This document shows positions 1-8,186 of a DNA stretch of 17,954 nt, piece by piece. The DNA is from Alphaproteobacteria bacterium (lineage in GTDB: Bacteria > Pseudomonadota > Alphaproteobacteria > Rhizobiales > Devosiaceae): NCBI GenBank assembly GCA_024279575.1, contig JAJRRJ010000036.1, forward strand, positions 1 through 17,954. The letters run 5' to 3'. Position 1 is the stretch's first letter. Every line of letters begins with the position of its first letter. The notes beneath the pieces were generated by a model, which was not told where the DNA came from, did no database searches, and saw nothing but the letters and a program-made list of their open reading frames with translations. The position numbers and the translations under genes were made by a program.

Positions 1-295
1 GGCTTGCTGAACGAGCCATGGAGCACGTCCCGCGCACGTGTTTTTCGTCGTTAAATTCAGCCTTCAAATCGGGTTTGTCAGATCCACCGGTGCCGATGCC
101 ATGGGGGCACCCTACCTGTGCCATGAAGCCTTCAATAACACGATGGAAAACAATACCGTCATAAAAACCCTCGTTGGCAAGTTCCTTGATGTGCGCCACA
201 TGATTGGGAGCCAGGTCAGGACGCAATCCGATAACTACAGTGCCTTTGGTGGTTTCCATTACGAGGGTGTTTTCCGCTTCAAACTTTTCAGTCAT
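1..295 (-). CDS. Peptidyl-prolyl cis-trans isomerase, cyclophilin type (3' part beyond window)
   Basis: Cyclophilin that catalyses cis-trans isomerisation of proline peptide bonds. The ATG at 295 is preceded by an AGGAAA ribosome site. The visible 98 residues hold the N-terminal half of the fold: a VMETTKGTVVIGL strand, then the GFYDGIVFHRVIEGFMAQ core carrying the catalytic Arg of FHR and the Gln of FMAQ, then KPDLKAEF and HVRGTCSMARS. There is no signal peptide or membrane segment, so it is probably cytoplasmic. It lies 36 bp downstream of a second, membrane-anchored cyclophilin, and the pair looks like duplicated genes in one operon with coaD and gyrA. The C-terminal half runs off the left edge, so completeness cannot be judged. 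The family assignment is secure; cytoplasmic location is inferred. Confidence 0.93.
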   Translation of the reverse strand, partial: MTEKFEAENTLVMETTKGTVVIGLRPDLAPNHVAHIKELANEGFYDGIVFHRVIEGFMAQVGCPHGIGTGGSDKPDLKAEFNDEKHVRGTCSMARSAS

Positions 296-331
296 TCTAT
301 TTTCCTTTGAAAATCTTAAATAATATCCGGT

Positions 332-1012
332 CTACTGACCATCTTGCAGGCGCATAGAAACTATACGATCAGGATTTGTAACTTCACCATTATTACCCGC
401 TCCTTTGCGAATGGCATCAACCAGTTCCATACCTTCAATGACCTTGCCAAACAAAGTATATTCCCCGTTCAGGAACGCGGCATCACCGAATACAATAAAG
501 AACTGGGAATTAGCGCTATCGGGATCCTGCGACCGCGCCATGCCCAGCGTGCCCCGTTCAAAAGAACGATTGCTGAATTCCGCCTTAATATCCGGCAATT
601 CCGACCCCCCCATTCCGGTTCCGGTCGGGTCGCCGGTCTGGGCCATAAACCCCTCGATCACCCGATGGAATACAATGCCGTCATAAAAACCGGATTCGCT
701 TAGCTCAATAATGCGCGACACATGATTGGGGGCCAGATCAGGGCGCAGCATAATTTTTACAGTGCCGCTCTCCAGTACCAGATCAAGCACCGGCATATCT
801 GTTTCGAGCCCGACCATATCCTGATCGGTTCCATCATCAGGCCCAGAGGGCAATTCTTCATTTTGGATGGCGGTTTCCTCAATTGTACTCTGGGGGAATT
901 CAGGGGTGGCCCAGGGGGAATAGCGCACAAACAAAATCCCTGCGAAAAGCAGGACAAAAAGGAATACGAGGATCCCAATGGTTTTGTTGGGTTTTGGAGA
1001 GTTTTGACTCAT
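332..1012 (-). CDS. Membrane-anchored cyclophilin-type peptidyl-prolyl isomerase
   Basis: A 226-residue protein. Residues about 11-30 form one hydrophobic segment (IGILVFLFVLLFAGILFV) with a Lys-containing N-terminus, so it is a signal anchor or uncleaved signal peptide. Residues 31-75 are an acidic, low-complexity linker. The cyclophilin domain fills the rest, with GFYDGIVFHRVIEGFMAQ, the TGDPTGTGMGGS loop, MARSQDPDSANSQFFI and EYTLFGKVIEG. The catalytic Arg (FHR) and the Gln and Phe of the binding pocket are present. The domain most likely faces the periplasm and helps fold exported proteins (inference). Its start overlaps the coaD stop by 4 bp (ATGA), which implies translational coupling. 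A cytoplasmic paralogue follows downstream. Confidence 0.93.
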   Translation of the reverse strand: MSQNSPKPNKTIGILVFLFVLLFAGILFVRYSPWATPEFPQSTIEETAIQNEELPSGPDDGTDQDMVGLETDMPVLDLVLESGTVKIMLRPDLAPNHVSRIIELSESGFYDGIVFHRVIEGFMAQTGDPTGTGMGGSELPDIKAEFSNRSFERGTLGMARSQDPDSANSQFFIVFGDAAFLNGEYTLFGKVIEGMELVDAIRKGAGNNGEVTNPDRIVSMRLQDGQ

Positions 1013-1500
1013 AATTTCTTCAATGCCTGTAATACCAAAGGGGGGACAAAAGCGGAAACATCACCACCCATGGCCGTAATCTGGCGCACCAGCGAAGCCG
1101 CGATATGACGAACGTGGGGACTTGATGGAACAAAAACTGTTTGCAAATCGGGCGCCATTTGTGAGTTCATACCCACCATCTGCATTTCATAATTGTAGTC
1201 AGTAGTGTCGCGCAAACCACGAATAATCAGCTTTGCGTCCAGGTCCCGTGCCTTGTGAACCATACGTCCCTCAAACCGGACAACTTTCACAATGGTTTCA
1301 CGGCGGGCCGCGATGGGGTCAATAGTTTGCTCAAGCAGAGATACCCGGTCGCTATCGGACAAAAGGGGCTTTTTACCCACCTGCATGCCAACGCCAACAT
1401 ATAGCGTATCCACGAGACGGCACGCGCGTTCGATAACATCAAGATGACCGTTTGTTACGGGGTCAAATGATCCGGGGTAAAAACCAGTAAGCTTCTTCAT
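1009..1500 (-). CDS. coaD: Phosphopantetheine adenylyltransferase
   Basis: CoaD transfers AMP from ATP to 4'-phosphopantetheine to give dephospho-CoA, the penultimate step of coenzyme A synthesis, in the cytoplasm. The protein has 163 residues, close to the family's usual 160. Residues 7-19 carry the FYPGSFDPVTNGH nucleotidyltransferase signature with the T/HxGH element. RGLRDTTDYNYEMQM and the C-terminal SSPHVRHIAASLVRQI are also typical. I chose the ATG at 1500. An upstream in-frame ATG at 1578 would add 26 residues that do not look like the family and would overlap the preceding gene. The ribosome site before 1500 is weak (GGCAAG). The gene lies 50 bp after the LysE-type gene and overlaps the downstream cyclophilin by 4 bp. 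Confidence 0.96.
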   Translation of the reverse strand: MKKLTGFYPGSFDPVTNGHLDVIERACRLVDTLYVGVGMQVGKKPLLSDSDRVSLLEQTIDPIAARRETIVKVVRFEGRMVHKARDLDAKLIIRGLRDTTDYNYEMQMVGMNSQMAPDLQTVFVPSSPHVRHIAASLVRQITAMGGDVSAFVPPLVLQALKKL

Positions 1501-1550
1501 TTTTTTTACTTGCCATGCCTTGATATCAGATGCAAGGCGATGCTCTCCAT

Positions 1551-2171
1551 TTAGGCCTTTTGTTGCAATGCAAGCCATGCTCCGCCTGCCATAACAATCA
1601 AGCCGGACAATCGATTAAGCAATTTCAATCGTGCACGGTTCAGAACCGCGCCAAGGGAGCCGGCCATCAGCGCATATAATGAATCAGTGCAGGTGGCGAC
1701 AACAAAAAATATCAGTCCCAAAACCATCAGGGACGAGAAGGCGGGTTCTCCGCTGGTGATGAACTGGGGGATAAACGCTCCAAAAAACAGCAACATTTTT
1801 GGGTTGGCCCACAGGACCAGAAAGCCACGCGATGCAAGTTTGAACCACGGCTCCTGCCTGACCTGAACTTTTTTATTCATCTTCCCCTCAGATCGAAGCA
1901 TCGTATATCCCAGATATACAAGATAGATGGCTCCGGCAGTTTTGATCCAGTCAAAAGCCCAGCCCATGAAGCCCAAAAGCGCCTCAAAACCCAACGCCAC
2001 AACAAACACCATGCTCAATATTCCAAGGGATGTACCTGCGACCACCGCCATGCCCGCGCCGATACCGCGTTGCAATGCCGTCGCAATAATCACAGTTACG
2101 TTTGGTCCGGGCACAATCGCAAGTATCAGGCATGCAAAGGTGAATGTCAGCAATGTGGTTATATCCAACAA
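1551..2171 (-). CDS. LysE/RhtB-family amino acid or small-molecule exporter
   Basis: A 206-residue inner-membrane protein with about six hydrophobic segments. The N-terminal PGPN motif (residues 21-24) and the following GIGAGMAVVAGTSLG stretch are hallmarks of the LysE/RhtB superfamily, whose members export amino acids, homoserine lactones or related metabolites by cation exchange. The LWANPKMLLFF segment in the middle is also typical. The substrate cannot be read from the sequence. The start is TTG at 2171, chosen because a strong GGAGGT site lies 6 bases upstream and the product begins exactly where family members do. It starts 14 bp after the gyrA stop and is probably co-transcribed with it. 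Its place between gyrA and coaD is not expected for its function and may be an insertion into a conserved housekeeping run (inference). Confidence 0.9.
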   Translation of the reverse strand: MLDITTLLTFTFACLILAIVPGPNVTVIIATALQRGIGAGMAVVAGTSLGILSMVFVVALGFEALLGFMGWAFDWIKTAGAIYLVYLGYTMLRSEGKMNKKVQVRQEPWFKLASRGFLVLWANPKMLLFFGAFIPQFITSGEPAFSSLMVLGLIFFVVATCTDSLYALMAGSLGAVLNRARLKLLNRLSGLIVMAGGAWLALQQKA

Positions 2172-2185
2172 AAACGACCTCCAGT

Positions 2186-5002
2186 TTACTCTGTATTATC
2201 TGTATTAGAGGAAGGAGGAGATGGCGGTGAATCAGTATTGCCTGATTCTCCTTGTTGATCCTCTTGATCATCCCTCTGGCCGCCAGATTCATCATCGGGC
2301 ACTTCATCGTCTTCATCCGGTTCGCTGATACGCTCCACAGACACCACATTTTCATTCGTGGCAGTATTGAGCACGATGACACCCTGCGTGGCACGGCCAG
2401 CAATACGAATACCATCCACCGGCACCCGGATAAGCTTTCCACCATCAGTTACCAACATGATTGTATCATCATTTTCAACGGGGAATGAGGCAACAATCGG
2501 TCCGGTTTTATCCGTAACAGCCATGGCAGCGATGCCCTTTCCGCCACGTCCCGCCACCCGGTATTCAAAACTTGAAGAGCGTTTGCCGTAACCGTTTTGC
2601 GAGATTGCAAGAACCACCTGTTCCGCCGCACTCATTTGCGCATAGCGTTCCTGCGAAAGAACACCCGCTTCAGCGCCCTCTTCCATATCGGCAACCACTT
2701 CATCCGCTTCCCCGCGCATGGCACGGCTCATTTTTACAAAGGCGGTACGTTCTTCAGGGGTTGCATCAAAATGGGAAAGAATGGTCATGGAAATCACATG
2801 GTCTTCTTTTGCCAGGCGGACACCGCGAACACCGATGGAGTTTCGCCCGGTAAATACCCGTACATTTCCAACATTGAAACGAATTGCCTGCCCAAGCGAT
2901 GTTGTCAGCAATACATCGTCAGCTGCACCGCAAGTATCAACCCCCACAATGCCATCGCCCTCTTCAAGCTTCATCGCTATCTTGCCATTTGCCCGCACTT
3001 CGGAAAAGTCGGCCAAGGAATTACGGCGCACCGTACCGCGCGTTGTAGCAAACATGATATCAAGTTCGCTCCAGCTGTCCTCATCTTCAGGCAAAGGCAT
3101 GATGGAAGTTATGCGCTCGCCCTTCTGAAGTGGAAGCAGATTTATCAACGCCTTCCCGCGCGCCTGGGGGGCTGCCTGGGGCAACCGCCAGACTTTAAGT
3201 TTATATGCGATGCCACGCGAAGAGAAAAACAGAACCGGCGTATGGGTATTTGCGACAAAAAGCCTTGCAACAAAATCTTCGTCGCGGGTGGACATGCCAG
3301 CGCGGCCTTTGCCGCCACGATGCTGGGCGCGATAAGTGGAAAGGGGCACGCGCTTTATATACCCGGCGTGGGAAACTGTGACCACCATATCCTCACGGGC
3401 GATAAAGTCTTCATCGTCCATATCAGCAGCATAGTCTGTAATTTCTGTCTGGCGATCGGTGGTAAACTGATCGCGCACCTCCTCCAGCTCGCTGCGCACA
3501 ATAGCCACCACACGATCCCTTGCACGCAAAATATCCAGGTGGTCGGTAATTTGTGCCCCAAGGGTTGTGAGCTCGTCGCCTATTTCATCACGACCAAGGG
3601 CGGTTAAACGGGCGAGACGCAAGTCAAGGATTGCCCTTGCCTGGTGTTCGGACAAGCGGAATGTACCATCTGGGGCAACTTTATGGCGCGGATCATCAAT
3701 CAGACGAATGAGGGGTTCCACATCTGCCGCCGGCCAGTGCCGTGCAAGCAGTTGCTCGCGAGCTGTTGCGGGGTTAGGCGCGCTGCGAATAAGTGCAATG
3801 ACTTCATCCACATTGGCAACGGCCACCGCAAGACCAACCAGAACATGCGCCCGATCACGCGCTTTATTAAGCAGAAATTTGGCCCGGCGGGTTACTACAA
3901 TTTCCCGGAATTCAATAAAGGCGTTCAATATCTGCTTTACCCCCATTAATTGGGGTTTTCCGCCATTAAGGGCAACAAAATTGCAACCAAAGGAGGTTTG
4001 CAGCTGAGTGAACCGATACAATTGGTTAAGCACAACGTCGGCGAAAGCATCGCGTTTGATTTCCACAACAACACGCATACCGTGCCGGTCGCTTTCGTCA
4101 CGGATATCTGAAATACCTTCCACCCTTTTGTCACGCACCAGTTCCGCAATTTTTTCAATCATTGTGGCCTTGTTCACCTGATAGGGAATTTCCGTAATAA
4201 TCAAAGCTTCGCGATATTTGCGAATTTCCTCGACACTCACTTTACCCCGCATCAACACCGAACCACGTCCAGTTTCAAACGCGGAACGAATTCCTGCCCG
4301 GCCAAGTATCAGGCCACCCGTTGGGAAGTCAGGTCCTGGCATGATATCAATCAGATCATCTATGGAAATGTTTGAATTTTCCATCAATGCCAGAGTTGCA
4401 TTAATGACTTCGCCCAGATTGTGAGGTGGAATATTAGTTGCCATCCCCACCGCAATCCCCCCGGCTCCATTTACCAGAAGGTTGGGGAAACGGGCGGGAA
4501 GAACTGATGGTTGCGTTTCAGAATCATCATAGTTGGGATAAAAATCCACTGTGTCTTTATCCAGATCGCTGAGCAAAGACAGTGTCACTTTTTTCATGCG
4601 CACTTCTGTATAGCGCATGGCGGCCGGCATATCTCCATCCACCGAGCCGAAGTTGCCCTGCCCGTCAATCAGCGGAACACGCAATGAAAAAGTTTGCGCC
4701 ATGCGCACAAGAGACATGTAGACCGCAACGTCACCATGGGGGTGATATTTACCAATTACATCGCCTACAACGCGTGCGGATTTTTTAAATGGCTTGTTCC
4801 ACTCATACCCGCTTTCATGCATCGAATACAAAATTCGCCGGTGAACGGGCTTCAATCCATCTCGCACATCGGGCAGCGCCCGCGAAACGATTACGCTCAT
4901 TGCATAGTCGAGATAAGATTTTTTCATCTCGTCGGCAATGGAAACCGGTACAATGTCACTTGCAGAAGGGATGGGGGCGTTTTGATCGGGCGTATCAGTC
5001 AC
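2186..5002 (-). CDS. gyrA: DNA gyrase subunit A
   Basis: GyrA is the breakage-reunion subunit that, with GyrB, introduces negative supercoils into DNA. The product has 938 residues. The N-terminal DIVPVSIADEMKKSYLDYAM and DVRDGLKPVHRRIL are diagnostic. Arg130-Tyr131 is the catalytic pair (R121/Y122 in E. coli). The C-terminal beta-pinwheel holds the GyrA box QHRGGKG at about 560-566 and a degenerate repeat GRGGKG further on, which separates it from ParC. A charged insertion (TPEERTAFVKMSRAMRGEAD) sits in the C-terminal domain, and the protein ends in an acidic, Ser/Pro-rich tail. In the quinolone pocket, the equivalents of E. coli Ser83 and Asp87 are Val92 and Met96. The start is GTG at 5002, with AGGAA about 10 bases upstream. 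It is the first gene of the leftward run. Confidence 0.98.
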   Translation of the reverse strand: MTDTPDQNAPIPSASDIVPVSIADEMKKSYLDYAMSVIVSRALPDVRDGLKPVHRRILYSMHESGYEWNKPFKKSARVVGDVIGKYHPHGDVAVYMSLVRMAQTFSLRVPLIDGQGNFGSVDGDMPAAMRYTEVRMKKVTLSLLSDLDKDTVDFYPNYDDSETQPSVLPARFPNLLVNGAGGIAVGMATNIPPHNLGEVINATLALMENSNISIDDLIDIMPGPDFPTGGLILGRAGIRSAFETGRGSVLMRGKVSVEEIRKYREALIITEIPYQVNKATMIEKIAELVRDKRVEGISDIRDESDRHGMRVVVEIKRDAFADVVLNQLYRFTQLQTSFGCNFVALNGGKPQLMGVKQILNAFIEFREIVVTRRAKFLLNKARDRAHVLVGLAVAVANVDEVIALIRSAPNPATAREQLLARHWPAADVEPLIRLIDDPRHKVAPDGTFRLSEHQARAILDLRLARLTALGRDEIGDELTTLGAQITDHLDILRARDRVVAIVRSELEEVRDQFTTDRQTEITDYAADMDDEDFIAREDMVVTVSHAGYIKRVPLSTYRAQHRGGKGRAGMSTRDEDFVARLFVANTHTPVLFFSSRGIAYKLKVWRLPQAAPQARGKALINLLPLQKGERITSIMPLPEDEDSWSELDIMFATTRGTVRRNSLADFSEVRANGKIAMKLEEGDGIVGVDTCGAADDVLLTTSLGQAIRFNVGNVRVFTGRNSIGVRGVRLAKEDHVISMTILSHFDATPEERTAFVKMSRAMRGEADEVVADMEEGAEAGVLSQERYAQMSAAEQVVLAISQNGYGKRSSSFEYRVAGRGGKGIAAMAVTDKTGPIVASFPVENDDTIMLVTDGGKLIRVPVDGIRIAGRATQGVIVLNTATNENVVSVERISEPDEDDEVPDDESGGQRDDQEDQQGESGNTDSPPSPPSSNTDNTE

Positions 5003-5209
5003 GAAATATATATTCCTGAATAATTTATTGCAGAATTTTACTATTTGGATTTATAGGTGATTCCGTACCCGCTTACTATGGCAAGCAGGGTTTTAACCCA
5101 AAGAGAATATTTACGCTTTCAATAAGCGATATTTCGGCTAAGTTGACAATTGGACGAATGCGAGACAACACCTAGTAAAATTTGATAAGTATTTTTGGGA
5201 GAATGATTC
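5003..5209. promoter_or_regulatory. Divergent intergenic region between gyrA and the RND exporter
   Basis: This 207 bp AT-rich spacer must contain the leftward gyrA promoter and the rightward promoter of the exporter. A TTGACA lies at 5143-5148 and TTGGAC at 5150-5155 on the plus strand. TAGTAA/TAAAAT at 5173-5181 could be a -10 for the second, but the spacings are not ideal. On the minus strand, TTGCCA (5084-5079) and TATAAA (5055-5050) are 23 bp apart, too far for a standard promoter. No LexA box was seen. The presence of promoters is inferred from gene orientation; the exact elements are uncertain. Confidence 0.35.
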
Positions 5210-7456
5210 TTGTCCATAGGATTTGGTTTAGAGCGCCTTGGGTTAATTGCGTTAAGATTCCCCAAGACGATGGGTTTAGCTGTCATTGCTTTCACTATAC
5301 TTTGTGTTTCGATGCTTCCCAGCGCATCAATGGATGGGGACTTGCTCCGGGTCTATAAAAATTCCGGTGAAATGTATGACCGCTACGCAGAGTTAACATC
5401 AACGTTTGGCACCTTCGATAACGACGCCTACATTCTCGTTTATTCCGATCAAATGACCGACCCTGAAGTGCTTGAAACTCTTAGGGAATTGGCGTTTGAT
5501 CTAGAATTAAGCGACTATGCGGTCGGTACAATGTCGCCATTTTCGTTACGTAAACCTGCGGCTGACAATGTCACCAAACCCGCCGTTCCGGAGGGAATGC
5601 AAAGTGCTGAAGAGGTGGCAACGGCGCTGACGGATTTACGGGAAAATGATCCCATTATGAAAAATCTTATTGTGCCTGATTTAACCGGCATGGTGATGAT
5701 TATGTTTCCTGATCAGGAAAAAACCAAAGGCGCTGGCGAAAAGGCCATGATTGCCGAGCTTACAGAATTGGTGGATTATTACAGCTCCGATAAAATTCGG
5801 GTTGAGCTTACCGGCGCTCCAATCTGGAAAGTGGAAATGCTGGATGCCAGTATTCAGGACAAAATCAAGTTTTCAATTTATGGTGTGGTCGTTGGGTTTT
5901 TAATTGCGTTCATCAGTTTCAGATCATTTTGGGGTGCGATTCTAGCAACATTTACCCCCTTTGTTTCTGTCATTTGGGTTGCCGGTGTTGTACTCATGCT
6001 CTTTGGCTCATTCACTTTTCTAACGACGATAGTCATCACGCTGGTGCTGGTGATTGCCTTTGCTGAAAGTATGTTCTTTTGCTTTTCCTGGCTCCGATTA
6101 TGGCGTGATGGCATGGATCCTGAAGAGGCCATTCATGAAACAGTTTTGCGTGTTAGCCCGGCATGCGCCCTGACGTCTATTACTACAGTTGTTGCTTTCG
6201 CCTCCCTTGGCATGACACAGGGGCAGGGAATTCAGGAGTTTGCACTTTCAGGGGCCATTGCCGTAGTTGTGGCCTATGTCACGCTGGTAACATTTTTACC
6301 ATTGGCGTTAAAAGTTGCTGTGAGAATGGGGTTCAAGTCCCCACCAAAGCCCAGCGCGATTTTAACAGCGCCCATTCCTTTTTTCCGCAAACTGGTCTGG
6401 AAGTTTAAGACGCCCCTGGCAATTTTTGGAGTTGTGGCAACCGCTGTACTGTTTATTCCTCACTTTGCTCTGGAACCGAGATTTTCGTTTCAGGATTTTT
6501 TGCCTGCTGAATCAAACTCCCTTGTGGTTGCGCAACAAATTGATCAGGGGGTTGGCGGAGTTTCTCCCATTTATATCAGCTTCCCGCTGGCAGAAGGCGT
6601 TGAAAACGTTGCGGATGCTGATTATGAGAAAATTCAAGCCGTTCATGACATCCTTGAAGCGAATTTGGGTAAAGGGAAAGTTATTTCAGCTGCCAGTTTT
6701 GGCCATTATTCAGATTCAGGATTTACCCGCGCGCAGATATTCAACGCGGTTGGCCCGTTCATGAAACGTCGTTTTGTCACCGATGACGGCAAACACGCCC
6801 TTGTCACCGGTTTTTTGCCAACCATCGTTGAATCCGATGAATTGCGGGATTTTGTTGAAAAAACAGACCGGCAATTGCAGGAAGCGGGTCTTGGTGATGC
6901 ACAGGTTTCAGGATTCAGAGTGCTCACTTCTTTTGCGTCAATGGATATGATCCGTTCCATGCAACAGGGGCTGACAATCGCCGTATTCGCGGCGATATTC
7001 ATCATTGGATTTGCCTTTAAGTCCTGGAAAATTGCACTCATTTCATTCGTACCCAATATATTGCCAATTTTGGGCACGGAGCTTTATTTGTGGGTAAGTG
7101 GTTCCGGGTTACAACTTACCACAGTGATCGCGCTTACCATCGCTTTTGGTATTGCGGTGGATGATACAATCCACTTTCTGGCCAATTACCAAAGAGCTAG
7201 AAAGAACGGGCTGGAACATGATGATGCCGTTGACCGGGCACTGGAACGCGTGGGGCCTGCATTGATTGCCACAACTCTTATTCTGGTCGCGGGGACATTT
7301 ATTGTTATTTTCTCCGCTTTGCCGCAGGTTGCCTTATTTGGAACACTAACTGTACTCACCCTTCTGTTAGCCTTGCTGGGTGATTTGATCATCCTCCCGG
7401 CAATGCTTCTCGCCGGGGGGCGGGTATTTAATTCTCTTGGAGGTTTTAAGAAATGA
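5210..7456 (+). CDS. RND/MMPL-family exporter (single-polypeptide, HAE3/patched-like)
   Basis: A 748-residue inner-membrane protein with the duplicated RND layout: one N-terminal helix (about 22-38), a large periplasmic loop (about 39-218), five helices (about 221-370), a helix at about 401-420, a second periplasmic loop, and a final five-helix bundle (from about 590). The second half carries GIAVDDTIHFLANY with Asp651-Asp652, the proton-relay position of MMPL/SSD-type transporters. The matching place in the first half reads VLVIAFAESMFFCF and has only Glu286. Relatives move lipids, hopanoids or hydrophobic compounds out of the inner membrane. The substrate here is unknown. The start is TTG at 5210, with GGGAGA 7 bases upstream; the nearby ATG at 5203 is out of frame. 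Its stop overlaps the next start (ATGA), so the two genes are coupled. Confidence 0.88.
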   Translation: MSIGFGLERLGLIALRFPKTMGLAVIAFTILCVSMLPSASMDGDLLRVYKNSGEMYDRYAELTSTFGTFDNDAYILVYSDQMTDPEVLETLRELAFDLELSDYAVGTMSPFSLRKPAADNVTKPAVPEGMQSAEEVATALTDLRENDPIMKNLIVPDLTGMVMIMFPDQEKTKGAGEKAMIAELTELVDYYSSDKIRVELTGAPIWKVEMLDASIQDKIKFSIYGVVVGFLIAFISFRSFWGAILATFTPFVSVIWVAGVVLMLFGSFTFLTTIVITLVLVIAFAESMFFCFSWLRLWRDGMDPEEAIHETVLRVSPACALTSITTVVAFASLGMTQGQGIQEFALSGAIAVVVAYVTLVTFLPLALKVAVRMGFKSPPKPSAILTAPIPFFRKLVWKFKTPLAIFGVVATAVLFIPHFALEPRFSFQDFLPAESNSLVVAQQIDQGVGGVSPIYISFPLAEGVENVADADYEKIQAVHDILEANLGKGKVISAASFGHYSDSGFTRAQIFNAVGPFMKRRFVTDDGKHALVTGFLPTIVESDELRDFVEKTDRQLQEAGLGDAQVSGFRVLTSFASMDMIRSMQQGLTIAVFAAIFIIGFAFKSWKIALISFVPNILPILGTELYLWVSGSGLQLTTVIALTIAFGIAVDDTIHFLANYQRARKNGLEHDDAVDRALERVGPALIATTLILVAGTFIVIFSALPQVALFGTLTVLTLLLALLGDLIILPAMLLAGGRVFNSLGGFKK

Positions 7457-7992
7457 CGAACTCAAATGCAGGCCGCCCTGGCGCAAGGGCGGCTCTAGGC
7501 GTTGCCATATTGATTGCTGGCGGCATAGGTATTGGTACCCCTGCCCTTTCAGCACCGGCTGATCTGGAACTCATTCAGTCCTATGTGGGCGAATGGCGCG
7601 GGCGCGGCGTAATGAGCGCACAAGGGCGCGAAAATGAAACCGTCGTGTGTCGCCTAAGCATTACAAGGTCCTCTGCTGAAAAAATTAATTACCGGGGCCG
7701 CTGCACCTTAGCGGGCGGCAATATGTCAATGAACGGTACCTTGGCTTATTTTTCTGCAAACAATCGTTTTGAAGCTGTTATGACGTCAAACACTGCCTTT
7801 ACCGGAGTTGCCATAGGCCGACGTTCAGGGAAAAATGTGACGTTTAACTTACAGGCTAAAGATGATGAAGGTGGCGTATCAAACGTGCGTGCCGGATTTG
7901 GTCTTGTGGATGGAGATATCAAAGTCGACTTTGAAGTTACCCAGGCCAACGGAGAAAAAATTGTTGCGGATATTCCGTTTGACCGGCGCTAG
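7453..7992 (+). CDS. Secreted protein of unknown function coupled to the RND exporter
   Basis: A 179-residue protein that I do not recognise. Residues 1-34 look like a Sec signal peptide: Arg-containing N-terminus, hydrophobic LGVAILIAGGIGIG, and a likely cleavage after LSA, leaving PADLEL as the mature N-terminus. The mature part contains GEWRGRGVM, a pair of Cys (in VCRLSI and GRCTLAG) and alternating hydrophobic and polar stretches, suggesting an all-beta, perhaps lipocalin-like, fold in the periplasm. That fold is inference from pattern only. The Cys pair could form a disulfide. The start overlaps the exporter stop by 4 bp, and a terminator follows 40 bp after its stop. The two genes therefore form one unit, and the protein may be a periplasmic partner of the exporter. 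Confidence 0.82.
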   Translation: MTNSNAGRPGARAALGVAILIAGGIGIGTPALSAPADLELIQSYVGEWRGRGVMSAQGRENETVVCRLSITRSSAEKINYRGRCTLAGGNMSMNGTLAYFSANNRFEAVMTSNTAFTGVAIGRRSGKNVTFNLQAKDDEGGVSNVRAGFGLVDGDIKVDFEVTQANGEKIVADIPFDRR

Positions 7993-8031
7993 GGCTGGAT
8001 AAACCTTCAATATGTTCGACTTAAATATTGA

Positions 8032-8062
8032 GAAAAAGGCAGTCTGACGGGCTGCCTTTTTC
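8032..8062. terminator. Bidirectional intrinsic terminator
   Basis: A perfect 11 bp inverted repeat, GAAAAAGGCAG at 8032-8042 and CTGCCTTTTTC at 8052-8062, with a 9-base loop. The A-run on the left arm and T-run on the right arm make it work in either direction. It ends the rightward exporter operon and can also stop the leftward ssb-containing transcript, whose last gene ends at 8187. Confidence 0.88.
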
Positions 8063-8117
8063 TATATAATGCATCCGAGTGTTATTGAATTAAGCAACCA
8101 AAGTGGAAGGACCAAAT

Positions 8118-8156
8118 ATGAAAAGCACGATTCTGTTTGTAGTGGTTTTCATCTGA
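8118..8156 (+). other. Possible 12-codon mini-ORF or gene remnant
   Basis: ATG at 8118 follows a GGAAGG ribosome-site-like element with 7-base spacing and encodes MKSTILFVVVFI before a TGA at 8154. The peptide looks like the first part of a signal peptide or small membrane protein. A one-base shift after VVV would read on to a stop at 8187-8189, which hints at a decayed small gene. It lies alone between a terminator and the end of a convergent gene. The expression evidence is only the ribosome site, so this may be chance. Confidence 0.2.
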
Positions 8157-8186
8157 TCCGTCAGGCCTTCCCGATTTTGATCTGCG

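Noticed and set aside
2597..3607. Long 336-residue ORF on the plus strand
   Set aside because: It lies wholly opposite gyrA, and its Cys/His-rich translation is what antisense of this coding frame would give.
5079..5084. TTGCCA as -35 of the gyrA promoter
   Set aside because: The only good -10-like element (TATAAA at 5055-5050) is 23 bp away, outside the usual 16-18 bp spacing.
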